From AP-15 sp963787425 (GTDB lineage Bacteria > Pseudomonadota > Alphaproteobacteria > ATCC43930 > CGMCC-115725): a DNA stretch of 64,000 nt. The notes under the pieces are model-generated. The model saw only the letters and a list, made by a program, of their open reading frames with translations, did no database searches and had not been told where the DNA came from. The stretch is taken from assembly GCA_963787425.1 (NCBI GenBank), contig CAWBCV010000004.1, forward strand, positions 1 to 64,000. Reading direction: 5' to 3'. Positions 42,372-51,336 of the stretch are shown here, piece by piece. A program made the position numbers and the translations under genes. Within the stretch, counting starts at the first letter, position 1. Each line of letters begins with the position of its first letter.

Positions 42372-43058
42372 ATGCCGGCCGGCGCGGCGCTCGAATTGCG
42401 TGATGTGCGCCGCGTCTTCCGGCTGGCCGGAACCGAGCTCAGGGTGCTGAACGGCGTCGATCTCGCCTTGCGGCCGGGCGAGATCGTCGCGCTGGTTGGT
42501 CCGTCGGGCGCCGGCAAGTCGACTTTGCTGCATGTCGCAGGATTGCTCGAGCGCCCCGATGGAGGCGCCGTGCTGATCGGCAGGGAAGATTGCGGCAGTC
42601 TGTCGGAGGAGCGGCGCACTTTGCTGCGGCGCTCGGAGATCGGTTTCGTTTACCAATTCCATCACCTGCTGCCGGAATTCTCGGCGCTCGAAAACGTCAT
42701 GCTGCCGCAGATGATCGCCGGCGTAGCGCGCCATCGGGCGCGCGGCAAAGCGGCGGAATTGCTCGACCGCGTCGGGCTCGGGCCGCGCGCCCGACATCGC
42801 CCGGCGCGGCTCTCGGGCGGCGAGCAGCAGCGCGTGGCAATCGTCCGCGCGCTCGCCAACGACCCCAAAATCCTGCTCGCCGATGAGCCGACCGGCAACC
42901 TCGATCACGCGACCGGCGACAGTGTGATGAGGACACTGCTGGATCTCGTGCGCGGTACCGGGCTAGCGGCGTTGATCGCCACCCACAACCTCGAACTCGC
43001 CGGCCGCCTCGACCGCATCGTCGGCCTCGAAGACGGCAGGCTGAAGCCCGTAAGCTAA
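42372..43058 (+). CDS. lolD: Lipoprotein-releasing ABC transporter ATPase
   Basis: 228 residues. Walker A GPSGAGKST, Q-loop VYQFHHLLPEF, signature LSGGEQQRVAIVRAL, Walker B ILLADEPTGNLD and H-loop THN are intact; the LolD-specific YQFHHLLPEFSALENV segment is present. It starts seven bases after lolC and energises lipoprotein release. Confidence 0.94.
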   Translation: MPAGAALELRDVRRVFRLAGTELRVLNGVDLALRPGEIVALVGPSGAGKSTLLHVAGLLERPDGGAVLIGREDCGSLSEERRTLLRRSEIGFVYQFHHLLPEFSALENVMLPQMIAGVARHRARGKAAELLDRVGLGPRARHRPARLSGGEQQRVAIVRALANDPKILLADEPTGNLDHATGDSVMRTLLDLVRGTGLAALIATHNLELAGRLDRIVGLEDGRLKPVS

Positions 43059-43070
43059 GCCTGCAAAAAA

Positions 43071-43103
43071 GCGGCGCCGAGCGGATCAAGCTCTCGGCGC
43101 CGC
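43071..43103. terminator. Strong hairpin after lolD
   Basis: Perfect 11-bp arms GCGGCGCCGAG (43071-43081) and CTCGGCGCCGC (43093-43103). An A6 run at 43065-43070 sits on the left, so a T run follows the stem only on the minus strand. On the plus strand no U tract follows, so it may end lolCD transcripts weakly or protect the 3' end. Confidence 0.5.
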
Positions 43104-43287
43104 AGCCCGTTCGGGCCCGGCTCGGGAGCGGAGAGCCAAGCCCGCGAGCAGTCTTGCAGCCAAGGGTAACGACCCGATTAATAATCGTACGTGTTACGCG
43201 TGCTTAACGATGGCGTGAGCTATCCCAAATTGGCGCATCCCGAAGTAGATTACCCGAGGCTGATGCTGCGCGAGTTCCGTGACCCAG

Positions 43288-46140
43288 ATGATGCGGCGAT
43301 TATCGATTGTTGCGCTTGTGGCGTTCGCGCTAGTTGCGGCCGGTTCGGCTCGGGGCGAGGAGCAGCCGAGCGCGCCGCCGGTGCTGCGCCTCGAGACCGG
43401 AATGCACACCGCGCCGATCCGCGCCGCTGCGGTCGATGCCGGCGGGCGCCTCCTCGCAACAGCCTCGTTCGACAAGACCGTGCGCCTGTGGTCGCTGCCG
43501 GGCGGCGAGCCGTTGCGGGTGCTGCGCCCGGCGATAGGTTCCGGCCAGGAAGGTGAGCTCTTTGCCGTCGCCGTCTCGCCGGACGGGCGTTTTGTGGTGA
43601 CCGGGGGCTGGACCGGGTTCGAGTGGGAGAAGGCCAACAGCCTCTATGTGTTCGAAACCAGGACCGGCCAGCTGGTCCGGCGGATCGGCGGACTGCCGCA
43701 AGTAATCGATCGGCTGGCCTGGTCGCCGGACGGGCGATATGTGGCGCTCGGCCTGGCCGGCGCCAACGGCATTCGCGTATTCGAGACCGGCGACTGGCAC
43801 GAGGTCTTCGCCGACAGCGACTATACGGGCGCGGTCTACGGCCTGAGCTTTGCGCGGTCCGGCCAGCTGGCGGTCGCGGCATTCGACGGCGGAATTCGCT
43901 TGTATGGCCCGAACCTGCGGCCCGTCGCCAGAGCCAAGGCTCCGGGCGGCGCGCATCCCTATTCGGTTGCGTTCTCGCCCGATGCCAGCGTCATCGCCGT
44001 CGGATACGGCGACACGCTCAATGTCGATATCCTTTCCGTGCCCGAACTGCATCGCATGGCTGCGCCGGATGTTTCCGATCTCGCCGGCGGCAGCCTCAGC
44101 CAGGTCGCCTGGACCCGGGACGGCGCGCTGCTCGCGGCAGGGGCGCACTGGTCCGAGGCGACCGGCTCACCGATCTTTCGCTGGGCGGAGCCGGGCCGCA
44201 GCAAACGAGTGCGGCTCGCAGCTGCGGACGGCACTGTGATAAGTCTCGTGCCGTTGCCCGATGGAGGGTTCGTCTATGTTGCCGCCGATCCCGCCATTGG
44301 CGCGTATGGCGCCGGGCTGGAGCGGGTGTTGGACCGGCGCTCGAACACAGCGGATTTTCTCGGACAGCTCGATCGAGTGCGCTTGTCGGCCGACGGCGAG
44401 CGGATTGCATTCGGTTTGCAAAAAGACGGCGGCAACCCCGCGTGGTTCGACGCGGAGGCACGTAGGCTCGCCCCCGAGGCTGGACCCCGCGAGCTGATCC
44501 CGGCGGATACCGCGACCTTGCCCTTGCGCGATTGGCAAAATACAATGACGCCCCGCCTAGCGAACCGCCCGCTGCCGCTCGAAAAGAACGAGACCTCCCG
44601 CAGTCTTGCGATCGCGCCCGATCGGCGATCTTTTGTGCTCGGCACGGATTGGTACCTGCGCCGCTTCGGCAATCGTGGCGAGCCGATCTGGTCGGTTCCG
44701 CTGCCCGGCCCCGCTTGGGCCGTCAATGTCAGCGGCGACGGCAGGCTGGCGGTTGCAGCCCTCGCCGACGGCACGATCCGCTGGTACCGTTTTCATGACG
44801 GACGGCCGCTGCTCGCGTTGTTCATGGACCGCGACGGCCAGCGCTGGGTGATGTGGACGCCGGAGGGGCCTTATGACGCCTCCCCGGGCGGTGAGGGACT
44901 GATCGGCTGGCACGTCAATCGGGGGCTCGACCACGCGGCCGATTTTTTCGGCGTGAGCCGCTTCCGCGACCGCTATTACCGGCCCAACTTTGTCGAGGCG
45001 GTACTGCGCGGCCGCGATATCGAAGAGGCGCTGCGGGAAACGCGGGCGCCGACGATAGCGCCGACGCTGCAGTTATTGCCGCCGGTCATCCGCATTTTGT
45101 CGCCGGGCGAAGGCGAAGCTGCCAGCAAGTCGCCGGTCGAGATCCGCTATGCCGTGCGCTCACCCTCCGGAGACCCGGTGACCGCAGTCGACGTGAAGGT
45201 GGACGGCCGCCCGGTCGAGCAGCCGGGCCCGGCCCTCGACGAGCGCCTGCCGGGGGTGGATGGTGAGCGCCAGGGAAGCGCCTCGGTTCCAATCGGCACG
45301 AATGCGACGATCACCGTGGTGGCGCGGTCCGGCGAGCGGGCGAGCGAGCCGGCCAATGTCAAGCTGATCTGGAAGGGCGGCACCAAGAAGGACGTCTTGA
45401 AGCCCAAGCTCTACGTGCTGGCGATTGGGATCAGTCAATACAACGACGCCAATCTCGCCTTGCGTTATGCGGCGAATGACGCGGGCGATGTGGCAGCGGC
45501 GCTCAAACAGCAGGGGGGCCGGCTTTATGGTGCGGTGGTCACCAAGGTGCTGCGCGACGACGAGGCGACATTGGCCAAACTTACCGAGGGGCTGGACTGG
45601 ATCGCCGAACAGGCGACGTCGCGCGACGTGGCGTTGGTGTTTTTGGCCGGGCACGGAATGGACGAGGAAGGCAGATATTATTTCCTGCCGAGCGACGTCG
45701 ATCTGAACAAGCTGCGCCGCACGGCGGAGCCGCAAACCGATATCGACGACAGCTTGCGGCGGATCGCGGGAAAAGCGCTGTTCTTCTTCGACACCTGTCA
45801 TTCGGGGGCGGTGATGGGTGGCCGGCGGGGCGTCGCGCCCGATATCAACGGCATGGTCAACGATCTGGCCAGTGCCGAGAATGGTGTCGTCGTGTTCGCC
45901 GCCTCGACCGGACGTGAGTCGGCCTACGAGCGCGAGGAATGGGGGCACGGCGCCTTCAGCAAGGCATTGCTCGAGGCGTTGACTGGTGAAGCCGACGCCT
46001 TTCACGACGGGGTCATCACTGTGGCCAGCCTCGAATATTGGCTTGCCGACCGGGTGAAGAAGCTCACCGGAGGCCACCAGCATGCGACCTCGGCCAAACC
46101 TAAGACGATCCAGGACTTCCCGATTGCCGCGCTTCAGTGA
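43288..46140 (+). CDS. Secreted WD40-caspase-like (peptidase C14) protein
   Basis: 950 residues from the ATG at 43288; a GTG at 43279 is possible. Signal peptide (residues about 1-23, cleaved near ARG-EE). A WD40/beta-propeller follows (about 40-560; repeats such as LLATASFDKTVRLWSL, VAVSPDGRFVVTGG, AFSPDASVIAVG), then an Ig-like stretch (about 610-700). The C-terminal caspase fold has LYVLAIGISQYND, catalytic His789 in FLAGHGMDEEGRYYFLPSD and Cys837 in FFFDTCHSGAVMG. The dyad is intact, so proteolysis is likely, probably periplasmic. First of a four-gene signalling-like cluster. Confidence 0.9.
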   Translation: MMRRLSIVALVAFALVAAGSARGEEQPSAPPVLRLETGMHTAPIRAAAVDAGGRLLATASFDKTVRLWSLPGGEPLRVLRPAIGSGQEGELFAVAVSPDGRFVVTGGWTGFEWEKANSLYVFETRTGQLVRRIGGLPQVIDRLAWSPDGRYVALGLAGANGIRVFETGDWHEVFADSDYTGAVYGLSFARSGQLAVAAFDGGIRLYGPNLRPVARAKAPGGAHPYSVAFSPDASVIAVGYGDTLNVDILSVPELHRMAAPDVSDLAGGSLSQVAWTRDGALLAAGAHWSEATGSPIFRWAEPGRSKRVRLAAADGTVISLVPLPDGGFVYVAADPAIGAYGAGLERVLDRRSNTADFLGQLDRVRLSADGERIAFGLQKDGGNPAWFDAEARRLAPEAGPRELIPADTATLPLRDWQNTMTPRLANRPLPLEKNETSRSLAIAPDRRSFVLGTDWYLRRFGNRGEPIWSVPLPGPAWAVNVSGDGRLAVAALADGTIRWYRFHDGRPLLALFMDRDGQRWVMWTPEGPYDASPGGEGLIGWHVNRGLDHAADFFGVSRFRDRYYRPNFVEAVLRGRDIEEALRETRAPTIAPTLQLLPPVIRILSPGEGEAASKSPVEIRYAVRSPSGDPVTAVDVKVDGRPVEQPGPALDERLPGVDGERQGSASVPIGTNATITVVARSGERASEPANVKLIWKGGTKKDVLKPKLYVLAIGISQYNDANLALRYAANDAGDVAAALKQQGGRLYGAVVTKVLRDDEATLAKLTEGLDWIAEQATSRDVALVFLAGHGMDEEGRYYFLPSDVDLNKLRRTAEPQTDIDDSLRRIAGKALFFFDTCHSGAVMGGRRGVAPDINGMVNDLASAENGVVVFAASTGRESAYEREEWGHGAFSKALLEALTGEADAFHDGVITVASLEYWLADRVKKLTGGHQHATSAKPKTIQDFPIAALQ

Positions 46141-46227
46141 GCTGCGTCACACAAGGCAGGCCCGGTCCATTGTAAATTGGGGATTCCACGCCGGAGTTCG
46201 CCCGCAATGAAAGAATTCTTCCGAAAG

Positions 46228-46336
46228 CCACCTCACCCCCGCAAAAGCGTATCTCACGTGGAAGTTTGCCCCTCTCTGCGTTTCAGGGGGGAGAGGGAGG
46301 GACCCCGGCGCAGTAGCGGCGGGGAGGGTGAGGTGG
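46228..46336. repeat. Palindromic intergenic repeat before the FecR-like gene
   Basis: 109 bp with perfect 11-bp ends CCACCTCACCC (46228-46238) and GGGTGAGGTGG (46326-46336) and inner CCCCTCTCTGCG/GGGGAGAGGG parts. Same design as 40995-41101, inserted between the caspase gene and the next. Confidence 0.82.
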
Positions 46337-46995
46337 GGGTACCCTTAGCTCTGGGGTCTAGATACCGCTTGGCGCTGGCGGTCCTTGTCGGCCTCTCGCT
46401 TTGGGGACCCGCCGGAGCGGCCGAGCCCAATGCCGTCTGCATCATCATGAAGGTGGTCGGCGAGACCGATCCCGGATTGCCGCTGCGCGAGGAAGTCTCG
46501 GCAAATACGGTGATCAAGCTCGGCCCCGGAGCCGAGTTGACCTTTTTGCACTACCCGCCGACCTGCGAGCTCGTGACGGTCGCCGGCGGAACCTTGAAGC
46601 TGACCAAGACTGCCTTCACGACCGATGGCGAGGTCAAAAGCCAGCAGAACCGGCCTTGTCCGCGCGTTTACGAACTGTCCGGCACCGGCGGCGGGTGGGT
46701 CGCGCGCGACGTCTTGCGGCTGCCGGTCGCTCCCGAGATCATCCTTGCCGGGAGCCGAGCCGGCGAGGTGACCGAAGCCGCGGTATACGAGAAGGGGGAG
46801 CCGGATCGGCTCCTCTACCGGCTGGAACTTGCGGAACAACGGGCAACCCCGCCGGCGAGCTCAGCACCCCTCGAACCCAACCACCGGTATCTGCTCAAAC
46901 TGAGGATCAGCGATACGGCCCAACCGCTAGAACGCGGCTTCACTGCGGTGGGCGCAGGTGCCACCGACTCGCTTGTCGTCCTGCATGTCGACTGA
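46333..46995 (+). CDS. Secreted protein with FecR-like domain
   Basis: About 220 residues from a GTG at 46333; earlier in-frame starts (46177, 46207) read through the repeat and are unlikely. The signal sequence YRLALAVLVGLSLWGPAGAAEP is clear (in part LALAVLVGLSLWGPAGAA). The mature part has IIMKVVGETDPGLPLREEV, IKLGPGAELTFLHYPPTCELVTVAGGTL and a C-terminal beta region, resembling the FecR-type envelope domain found next to CHASE2 cyclases. It lies 12 bp before the cyclase and is probably periplasmic, perhaps its sensory partner. Confidence 0.7.
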   Translation: MGVPLALGSRYRLALAVLVGLSLWGPAGAAEPNAVCIIMKVVGETDPGLPLREEVSANTVIKLGPGAELTFLHYPPTCELVTVAGGTLKLTKTAFTTDGEVKSQQNRPCPRVYELSGTGGGWVARDVLRLPVAPEIILAGSRAGEVTEAAVYEKGEPDRLLYRLELAEQRATPPASSAPLEPNHRYLLKLRISDTAQPLERGFTAVGAGATDSLVVLHVD

Positions 46996-47006
46996 GGTGG
47001 GCGCCT

Positions 47007-49136
47007 GTGACTGAGTCGCCCGGGTCTGAACCGGCTTTGTGGCGGTGCCGTCATTGCGAAATAACCATGGTGGCGGCGGCCGCGATGGCTCTCGTCGCGG
47101 GTCTGGCGTCCGGCACCACGATGAATTGGGTCGACGGCTTGTTTTACGACCTGTCGCTGGCCACGCACGGGGTGAGACCCGGCAGGGGTGGTGAGCCGGT
47201 CGCGGTGATTGCAATGGACCGCGGCAGCCTGGACTCGGAAGAGCTCGCAGCCACCCCGCGCGTCCTTTTCGGCCCGTTCTGGGCCAAGCTTATCGACGGG
47301 CTGGCCGAGGCCCAAGTGAAGGCGATCGGCTTCGACATCATATTCAGCTACTCGGCCAACCGTTTTCCGGCGCTCGACGCACAATACGATCGCGGGTTCT
47401 ACGATGCATTGGCCCGCCATCATGACCGGCTCGTGCTCGCCCGCTCGGCCCGACAGCCGGTTGCGGCGCCGGTCGAGGGGGCGGTTTTCGACGTCGACGG
47501 CGATGCCCCCAACGATGAGCCTGCAGCCATCGCCTTTGCCGAGCTGAACCCCGACAGTGACGGTGTCCAGCGTCGGGTAAGCCCGCACCTTCGCACTTTG
47601 GACGGCCAACTCCTTCCGACATTCTCTGCCGCCTTGCTGGCGCGGGCGCGGGCGCGGGCGCCAGCCATGCCCGACCCGGTGTTGCTCGCGCCGGCGGCAC
47701 CGCTTGAAACAATCCCGACCTACCGCCTCATCGACGTCTTGCGTTCCCTCGATCGGCAGCCCGCCGCCGTCGCAGAGGCACTCTCCGGCAAGGTCGTCCT
47801 GGTCGGCAGCAATCTTGCCGAAGAAGACCGCAAGCGCACGCCCGACCGCTTCATGCCGCAGCCCACGGCGCGGCTGGCGGAGAGCGGCGAGTGCCGCCTC
47901 GGCCGTCTTGGCCCCTCTCATGCCGAAGGCGGGACAACACCGGGGGTATTCGTCCATGCCGCGGCGGTGCAGTCGGTGCTGACCGGCAATCTCGTCCGTC
48001 CAGTGCCGCTAATCGGGCGGGCTCTGGCTGCGGTGCTAGCCAGCCTCGGCGGCTCACTGCTCGGGTTCGCCTGGGCGCCGTGGCTCGCAGTGCTCGGGGT
48101 CACAGCCTTGGCAGCGGCGTGCTTCGCACTTGCGGCCGTCGCGCTGGGGTTTGGCTTTTGGTTTCCGATCGCGGTTCCGACCGCCGCCGCGATCGTCTCG
48201 ATGGTCCTCGCTTACCTCGTGCGCTTCCTCGTCGAGGAACGGCGCCGGCATCGGGTTCAACACGCCTTCAGCCACTACCTCGCCCCGAGCATCGTGGACC
48301 GGTTGGCCGAGAGCGAAGCCGAATTGCGCCTGGGCGGGGAGCGGCGCGAGATCACCGTGATGTTTGCCGACCTCTCGGGATTTACCGCGCTTTCGACGAG
48401 GCTTCCGCCGGAAGAGCTGATGGCGGTGACAAACACCTATCACGCCATGATGGTCGAGGCCGTCGAGGCGACCGGCGGCTACGTCAACCAATTCCTCGGG
48501 GACGCCGTGATGGCGATATGGGGCGCGCCGCTCACCGATCCCGACCATGCGGCGAGAGCGGCGCGCGCTGCCTTGCGCATCGTTGAGAAGATAATTCAGG
48601 CCAAGGCCGAGGCCGATGCGCTCGGCATGCCGGGCTATGCGGTGGAGATCGGCATCAATACCGGCCCGGCCGTGGTCGGCAATGTCGGCGCTCCAAAGCG
48701 GTACAACTATACCGCGGTCGGCGAGACCGTGAACATCGCCGCGCGCCTCGAAAGCGTGCCCGAGGATTACGGCTGCCGCATCGTCGTCGGACCTGCTACG
48801 GCGGTGGCGATCGCCGACCGTTTTGTGGTTTGCGAGCTCGACTGGATCAAAGTGAAGGGCAAGGACGAGGCGTTTTCCGTCTTTCAGCTGATCGGTGAAA
48901 GATCGACCGCCGAGTTGGCTGAGACGGGCTACCTCCAGCAGTATGGCGCCGGACTCGAACGCTATCGCGCAGGAGATTTCGCGACCGCCGAAGACATCTG
49001 GCGTCAGCAAGCGACAGGATCGACCGACGGATCGCCGCTCTCCTCCCCGCCACTGATCATGGCGAGGCGGTGTGCCGATCTGAAGTCCGCGCCGCCTACG
49101 ATGTGGGACGGCGTATTCGTGAAGACCTCCAAATAG
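47007..49136 (+). CDS. CHASE2-domain class III adenylate/guanylate cyclase
   Basis: 709 residues from a GTG at 47007. One N-terminal helix, a periplasmic CHASE2 sensor (about 40-340: DLSLATHGVRP, VIAMDRGSL, IGFDIIFS, GKVVLVGSNL, PGVFVHAAAVQS), three helices (about 335-410), then a class III cyclase domain. Metal-binding Asp455 (MFADLSGFTAL) and Asp499 (LGDAVMAIWG), VVGNVGAPKRYNYTAVGETVNIAARLES with Lys and Thr of adenylate-type specificity, Asn and Arg are present; Glu replaces Asp in GETVN. It should make cAMP in response to an envelope signal. Confidence 0.9.
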   Translation: MTESPGSEPALWRCRHCEITMVAAAAMALVAGLASGTTMNWVDGLFYDLSLATHGVRPGRGGEPVAVIAMDRGSLDSEELAATPRVLFGPFWAKLIDGLAEAQVKAIGFDIIFSYSANRFPALDAQYDRGFYDALARHHDRLVLARSARQPVAAPVEGAVFDVDGDAPNDEPAAIAFAELNPDSDGVQRRVSPHLRTLDGQLLPTFSAALLARARARAPAMPDPVLLAPAAPLETIPTYRLIDVLRSLDRQPAAVAEALSGKVVLVGSNLAEEDRKRTPDRFMPQPTARLAESGECRLGRLGPSHAEGGTTPGVFVHAAAVQSVLTGNLVRPVPLIGRALAAVLASLGGSLLGFAWAPWLAVLGVTALAAACFALAAVALGFGFWFPIAVPTAAAIVSMVLAYLVRFLVEERRRHRVQHAFSHYLAPSIVDRLAESEAELRLGGERREITVMFADLSGFTALSTRLPPEELMAVTNTYHAMMVEAVEATGGYVNQFLGDAVMAIWGAPLTDPDHAARAARAALRIVEKIIQAKAEADALGMPGYAVEIGINTGPAVVGNVGAPKRYNYTAVGETVNIAARLESVPEDYGCRIVVGPATAVAIADRFVVCELDWIKVKGKDEAFSVFQLIGERSTAELAETGYLQQYGAGLERYRAGDFATAEDIWRQQATGSTDGSPLSSPPLIMARRCADLKSAPPTMWDGVFVKTSK

Positions 49137-49240
49137 AAGGCTACGGTTGAAAGACCAGCCTTCGCAATCTATCGTCAGACGGAAACCCTTTGGTAGAGGA
49201 ATTCAGGCCAACTTCAGAAAACGGTTACCGGAGAGCGACC

Positions 49241-50094
49241 ATGAAAATGACAAAGACGGGGAGAATAATCGCGCCCTCGTATTGGCCGGGTGCGCCGCGC
49301 CGGGCGGTACGACGGTGCCTCAGATGACGCAGGTCAATTATTATCCGCAATGCTACCAGTCGGTGGGTCTGCTGCGGCAGCAGGATCAGCAATTTCAGCA
49401 GGTGATGGCAGTAAACACCCTGGCCGGTGCGGCGGGCGGCGCCGCACTCGGCGCTATTGCCAGTGGCGGCGACTGGCGTGGTGCGCTGATCGGAGCAGCC
49501 GCCGGCGCGCTGGTTGCTGCGAGCACCACCTATGCGTCGGCCCGGATGCAGCAAGAGGCGGACGCCGAACGACGTCAATTGTTGATCGCCAATGACATGT
49601 CTCATGATTACGGGGAAATGCAGCGCGCGGTCCTTGCCGCCCGCCAGGCCGATTACTGCTACGGGATGGCCTACAATCAGCTGGCCGCCAACATCCGCCG
49701 CGGCGTCGTGCCAAAGCCGGAGGCGGCGCAACGCTTTGCCGAGATCGACCAGGGCGACCACGAGGTCGCCGCGATCCTCGGCGAATACGGCAAGAAGTCG
49801 ATGGCCAGCGTGCAGCAATACCAAGCCGCCTTCAATCAAGAGGCACAGCAAATGAACACCACGCCCAATGAGCTCCTGGCGGACGCGAGTCCCCCGCCGC
49901 CGCCCTCCGGCGGACGCGCCCCGGCGCCGCGGCCGACGAAACAAGTATCTCAGAATACCCGGCAGATGGCACAGGGCTACAGCAGGCTCAACCAGCAAGT
50001 CAGCGAAATCAACCAAGAGCAGTCGACGATCGAACGCACTGCCACGGCGCGCCGCAACGACATGCAAGCCCTAGGCGTCCAGGTCCAAGGCTAG
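49241..50094 (+). CDS. Glycine-rich lipoprotein, frameshift in the signal peptide
   Basis: The ATG at 49241 reads MKMTKTGRIIA, then one frame change at about 49271-49278 joins LVLAGCAAPGGTTVP, a perfect lipobox. The remaining about 270 residues hold a glycine-zipper-like helix (TLAGAAGGAALGAIASGGDW then IGAAAGALVAAS, about residues 50-85) and a charged, Gln-rich helical end with a Pro run. A one-base indel or error is likely. Last gene of the caspase-cyclase cluster; location is inferred as outer or inner membrane. Confidence 0.72.
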
Positions 50095-50097
50095 CCG

Positions 50098-50137
50098 ACC
50101 CTCACCCACCCAGCCCCCGCCCTAACCCTCCCCCGCT
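50098..50137. repeat. Degenerate C-rich repeat half
   Basis: ACCCTCACCC, CCCGCCCTAACCC and TCCCCCGC resemble the left arm of the 40995 and 46228 elements; no matching right arm is seen before the transposase remnant. Confidence 0.35.
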
Positions 50138-50197
50138 TGCGACGATTTTGCAGAGTAGCGAAATTGCGATCCTGGCGGGGGGATTGGGGGTATTGGT

Positions 50198-50612
50198 ATG
50201 GCTCATCGCGATTGGGGCGCAACTGGGTTTTGCCGACCACCTGGTGATGCGGCACGGCCGGCCGAACGAGTTGCTGACGCGGCTGGTCGATTGGGCGGCG
50301 CTGGGCGGGATTGTAGCAGGGCTGCACGATTCGGCGCACGGCGCGCCCTCCTACCCGCCGCTGGCGATAGTGAGGGCGTTGCTGTTGCAGCAGTGGTACG
50401 GCTTGTCCGATCCCGCCATCGAGGAGGCCTTGTGGGATCGGCTGCCGTTCCGGGTGTTCTGTGGACTGCCGCTGGGCAGGCCGCGCCGGACTATTCGACG
50501 ATCAACCGGTTTCGCAACGCGCTGCGGGAGAACGGGCAGGACCAGCAGCTGTTTTGACGCGGTCAACCGGCAGCTCGACCGCCGCGGGTCGATGCTGCGC
50601 AAAGGAACGCTA
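50198..50612 (+). pseudogene. IS5-family transposase remnant
   Basis: N-terminal about 140 residues of an IS5-type transposase (MAHRDWG, QLGFADHLVMRHGRPNEL, SYPPLAIVRALLLQQWYGLSD, PDYSTINRFRNALREN, DAVNRQLDRRG, LRKGTL) spread over shifting frames, with changes at about 50221, 50480 and 50555. The catalytic DDE part is gone; homology ends at the stop of the convergent NIPSNAP gene. Confidence 0.8.
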
Positions 50613-51218
50613 GCGCAGGGGCGAGAACGATGCCGGCACGACCAGCATGTTCTCCTGCTTGATGAACTGACCGCGAGTATTGGGTGGCCAGGCACCCGCA
50701 GCGCGGGCGTCGTCGCGGATGCGGAAGCGTTCGGCCGCATCCTTGTATGCCCAGATGTGAATCCATTGGTTGAGCGGACCGAGCTCGGTATGACCCGCCG
50801 CCGCGAGAGGCGACAGCTTCACCCGCCCTTCGATCCTCTCGGCCCAGCGCTCGATGACGGTCGATGCCGCTCCGGGCAGCATCGTGTACGTGCGGATCTC
50901 ATAGAGATTGCCGTGCTGCCGCGGCGTGAAGGCCGGGCAGAACGGGGCCGCGTTGACGATCTTGCTCTCCATCTCGACGATGAATTCCTGGATCTTTGGC
51001 GGCCAGTTCGGGATCGACTGCGAACGCACCCGCGTCCGATGCTGCAGATCGTCATAAGGCCAGATGTGGATGATGTGGTTGAGCGGCCCGACTTCGGTAT
51101 GAAAGAAGGCGCCGAGCGGCGACGCCTTGACCCGCTCGGTCAGCGCCTCTGCGAAGCGCTTCTCGACCTCCGGCACCGACCCGGGCTGCAAACGGTAAGT
51201 CCGCATCTCAAAGATCAT
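50610..51218 (-). CDS. Tandem NIPSNAP-domain protein
   Basis: 202 residues with two NIPSNAP repeats: MIFEMRTYRLQPGSVPEVEKRF with GPLNHIIHIWPYDDLQHRTRVR, and YEIRTYTMLPGAASTVIERW with GPLNQWIHIWAYKDAAERFRIR. These small ferredoxin-like barrels occur in many alphaproteobacterial catabolic regions; role unknown. Its stop codon abuts the IS5 remnant, so the original 3' side may have been rearranged. Confidence 0.9.
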   Translation of the reverse strand: MIFEMRTYRLQPGSVPEVEKRFAEALTERVKASPLGAFFHTEVGPLNHIIHIWPYDDLQHRTRVRSQSIPNWPPKIQEFIVEMESKIVNAAPFCPAFTPRQHGNLYEIRTYTMLPGAASTVIERWAERIEGRVKLSPLAAAGHTELGPLNQWIHIWAYKDAAERFRIRDDARAAGAWPPNTRGQFIKQENMLVVPASFSPLR

Positions 51219-51336
51219 CGACCTGCTCCCATTTGGTGTTCAGCGCCGGAATTCTAGAGCCACACGGGGACGAGTCAAACCCAGCCCCTAACAATTTGTG
51301 GAAACCTTGGGCCGCGCCGGGTTCGAACTCTCCTTG

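Noticed and set aside
46177..46332. N-terminal extension of the FecR-like protein
   Set aside because: The extension translates the palindromic repeat; a signal peptide begins only after it.
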